Below, piece after piece: positions 63,122-64,000 of a DNA stretch of 64,000 nt (position 1 is its first letter; every line of letters begins with the position of its first letter). The stretch is from Agromyces cerinus subsp. cerinus (lineage in GTDB: Bacteria > Actinomycetota > Actinomycetes > Actinomycetales > Microbacteriaceae). The stretch spans positions 62,001 through 126,000 of the forward strand of contig NZ_FSRJ01000006.1 of assembly GCF_900142065.1 (NCBI RefSeq), in the 5' to 3' direction. The notes beneath the pieces are model-generated. The model was not told the DNA's origin. It saw only the letters and a list, made by a program, of their open reading frames with translations, and did not search any database. A program made the position numbers and the translations under genes.

Positions 63122-63913
63122 TCAGCCGTGACGAACCTGGGCGACCGCTGCCTCCCGATCGATGAAGTTCGTGAGCTCGCCGATCGAGGCCATGAGCGGC
63201 GCCGGGAAGAGGACGAGCGTGTTCTTGTCGACCCCCACCTCGACGAGCGTCTGCAGGGTGCGCAACTGCAGGGCGAGCGGATGCGACATCATCGTGTCGC
63301 TCGCCACGCCGAGCTGCACGGCCGCGAGCGATTCGCCCTCGGCGGCGATGATCTTCGCCCGCTTCTCGCGCTCGGCCTCAGCCTGCTTCGCCATGGCGCG
63401 CTTCATCGAGTCGGGAAGGAGGATGTCCTTCAGCTCGACGAGCGTGACCTCGACGCCCCAGTCGAGCGTCGTGACATCCAGGATCTCGCGGATGTTGACG
63501 TTCAGCACAGCGGTGTCGGCGAGCGTCTCGTCGAGGTGGTGCTGGCCGACGACCCGTCGCAGCGTGGTCTGCGCGATCTGCTCGATCGCCGACTTCACGT
63601 TCTCGATGGCGATCACCGACTTCACCGCGTCGGCCACCCGGTAGTACGCCACGGCCGACACCCCGACGGTGACGTTGTCCTTCGTGATGATGCCCTGCGA
63701 CTGGATCGGCAGCGTCACGATGCGCAGCGACACCTTGGTCATGACGTCGACGATCGGGATGATGAACCGGATGCCCGGCTCGCGCACACTGTGCAGCCGG
63801 CCGAAGCGCAGCACCACGCCGCGCTCGTACTGCTTCACGATCTTCACCGACATGAAGAAGAGGACGATCGCGAGGATTGCGACGACGACCACGGTGATCC
63901 AGAACCAGATCAT
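63122..63913 (-). CDS. Slipin / SPFH (stomatin-like) membrane protein
   Basis: A 263-residue slipin: an N-terminal membrane anchor (MIWFWITVVVVAILAIVLFF), then the SPFH domain with KIVKQYERGVVLRFGRLHSV, REPGIRFIIPIVDVMTKVSL, SVAYYRV-type strand and IREILDVTTLDWGVEVTLVE. The C-terminal coiled-coil has MAKQAEAEREKRAKIIAAEG. Usually paired with an NfeD protease-like gene; none is in view, though the upstream side is beyond the window. GGAG lies 10 nt before the ATG. Confidence 0.94.
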   Translation of the reverse strand: MIWFWITVVVVAILAIVLFFMSVKIVKQYERGVVLRFGRLHSVREPGIRFIIPIVDVMTKVSLRIVTLPIQSQGIITKDNVTVGVSAVAYYRVADAVKSVIAIENVKSAIEQIAQTTLRRVVGQHHLDETLADTAVLNVNIREILDVTTLDWGVEVTLVELKDILLPDSMKRAMAKQAEAEREKRAKIIAAEGESLAAVQLGVASDTMMSHPLALQLRTLQTLVEVGVDKNTLVLFPAPLMASIGELTNFIDREAAVAQVRHG

Positions 63914-64000
63914 GGGAGCTCATCTCCTGCGGCGCCGGTGACGTGCCGCGCGCCTGCTCCCATTCTCCCACCGTGGACGCCGGTCGAGCCTGCCGTCGAG

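Overview
The window is about 64 kb of very GC-rich DNA with strong third-position GC bias, GTG/TTG starts, GGAG-type ribosome sites and many 4-nt ATGA gene overlaps. These traits, a class Ib ribonucleotide reductase operon (nrdHIE ... nrdF), actinobacterial families (SfLAP/GAP, NPCBM glycosidase, HhH-GPD) and the frequent heptamer GGCATCC/GGATGCC point to an actinobacterium, most likely Microbacteriaceae (Agromyces- or Microbacterium-like). This placement is an inference. I saw no rRNA, tRNA, CRISPR array, transposase or phage gene.

Layout. 0-5 kb: a LysR regulator cut by the window edge, an HxlR regulator, a fumarate reductase/L-aspartate oxidase-type flavoprotein with a 20-bp operator-like palindrome at its start, an HdeD-like membrane protein and a tyrosine phosphatase. 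4.8-17.9 kb: ten minus-strand genes, tightly packed, encode an amidohydrolase, an ABC-like ATPase with degenerate motifs, a YhgE/Pip exporter, glutamate decarboxylase, three poorly known membrane proteins, an Na+/H+ antiporter, a DMT-type protein and a FUSC exporter. This looks like an acid/GABA and envelope-stress island, but it has no GadC. 18-23.4 kb: plus-strand LapA-like protein, Ntn amidase, LuxR-type regulator, ThrE exporter and AI-2E-type transporter, the last three with overlapping ends.

23.4-35.7 kb is a rearranged accessory region. A 1-kb direct repeat carries two nearly identical AraC/GyrI-type regulators about 5.2 kb apart. Between them lie a peptidoglycan-binding protein, a glycosyltransferase, a PPOX-fold protein, RidA, and an ArsR-SRPBCC pair with a perfect operator palindrome. 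Beside the second copy are a 70-bp fragment of the SRPBCC gene, a CPBP protease gene with a stop codon at its catalytic glutamate, a short AlkD-like gene, and a VOC gene whose second copy is split by a DUF4190-type gene.

35.7-44.1 kb: a LacI-controlled ROK kinase and mannose-6-phosphate isomerase operon, then the ribonucleotide reductase genes with a small GRFVS-repeat protein between nrdE and nrdF, and a regulatory spacer with NrdR and DnaA boxes. 44.5-49.2 kb: a 1,472-residue secreted GH101 endo-alpha-N-acetylgalactosaminidase. 51.3-56.7 kb: a ChvE/MmsAB monosaccharide ABC transporter and its LacI regulator, which share TGTGA...TCACA operators. 56.8-63.9 kb: MFS transporter, beta-propeller phytase, aldo/keto reductase, a cyclase-family protein coupled to an APC permease, and a slipin.

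Carbohydrate capture (GH101, MmsAB-ChvE), hexose entry (ROK, Pmi) and pH or membrane-stress defence (GadB island, NhaP, HdeD) are the main physiological themes.
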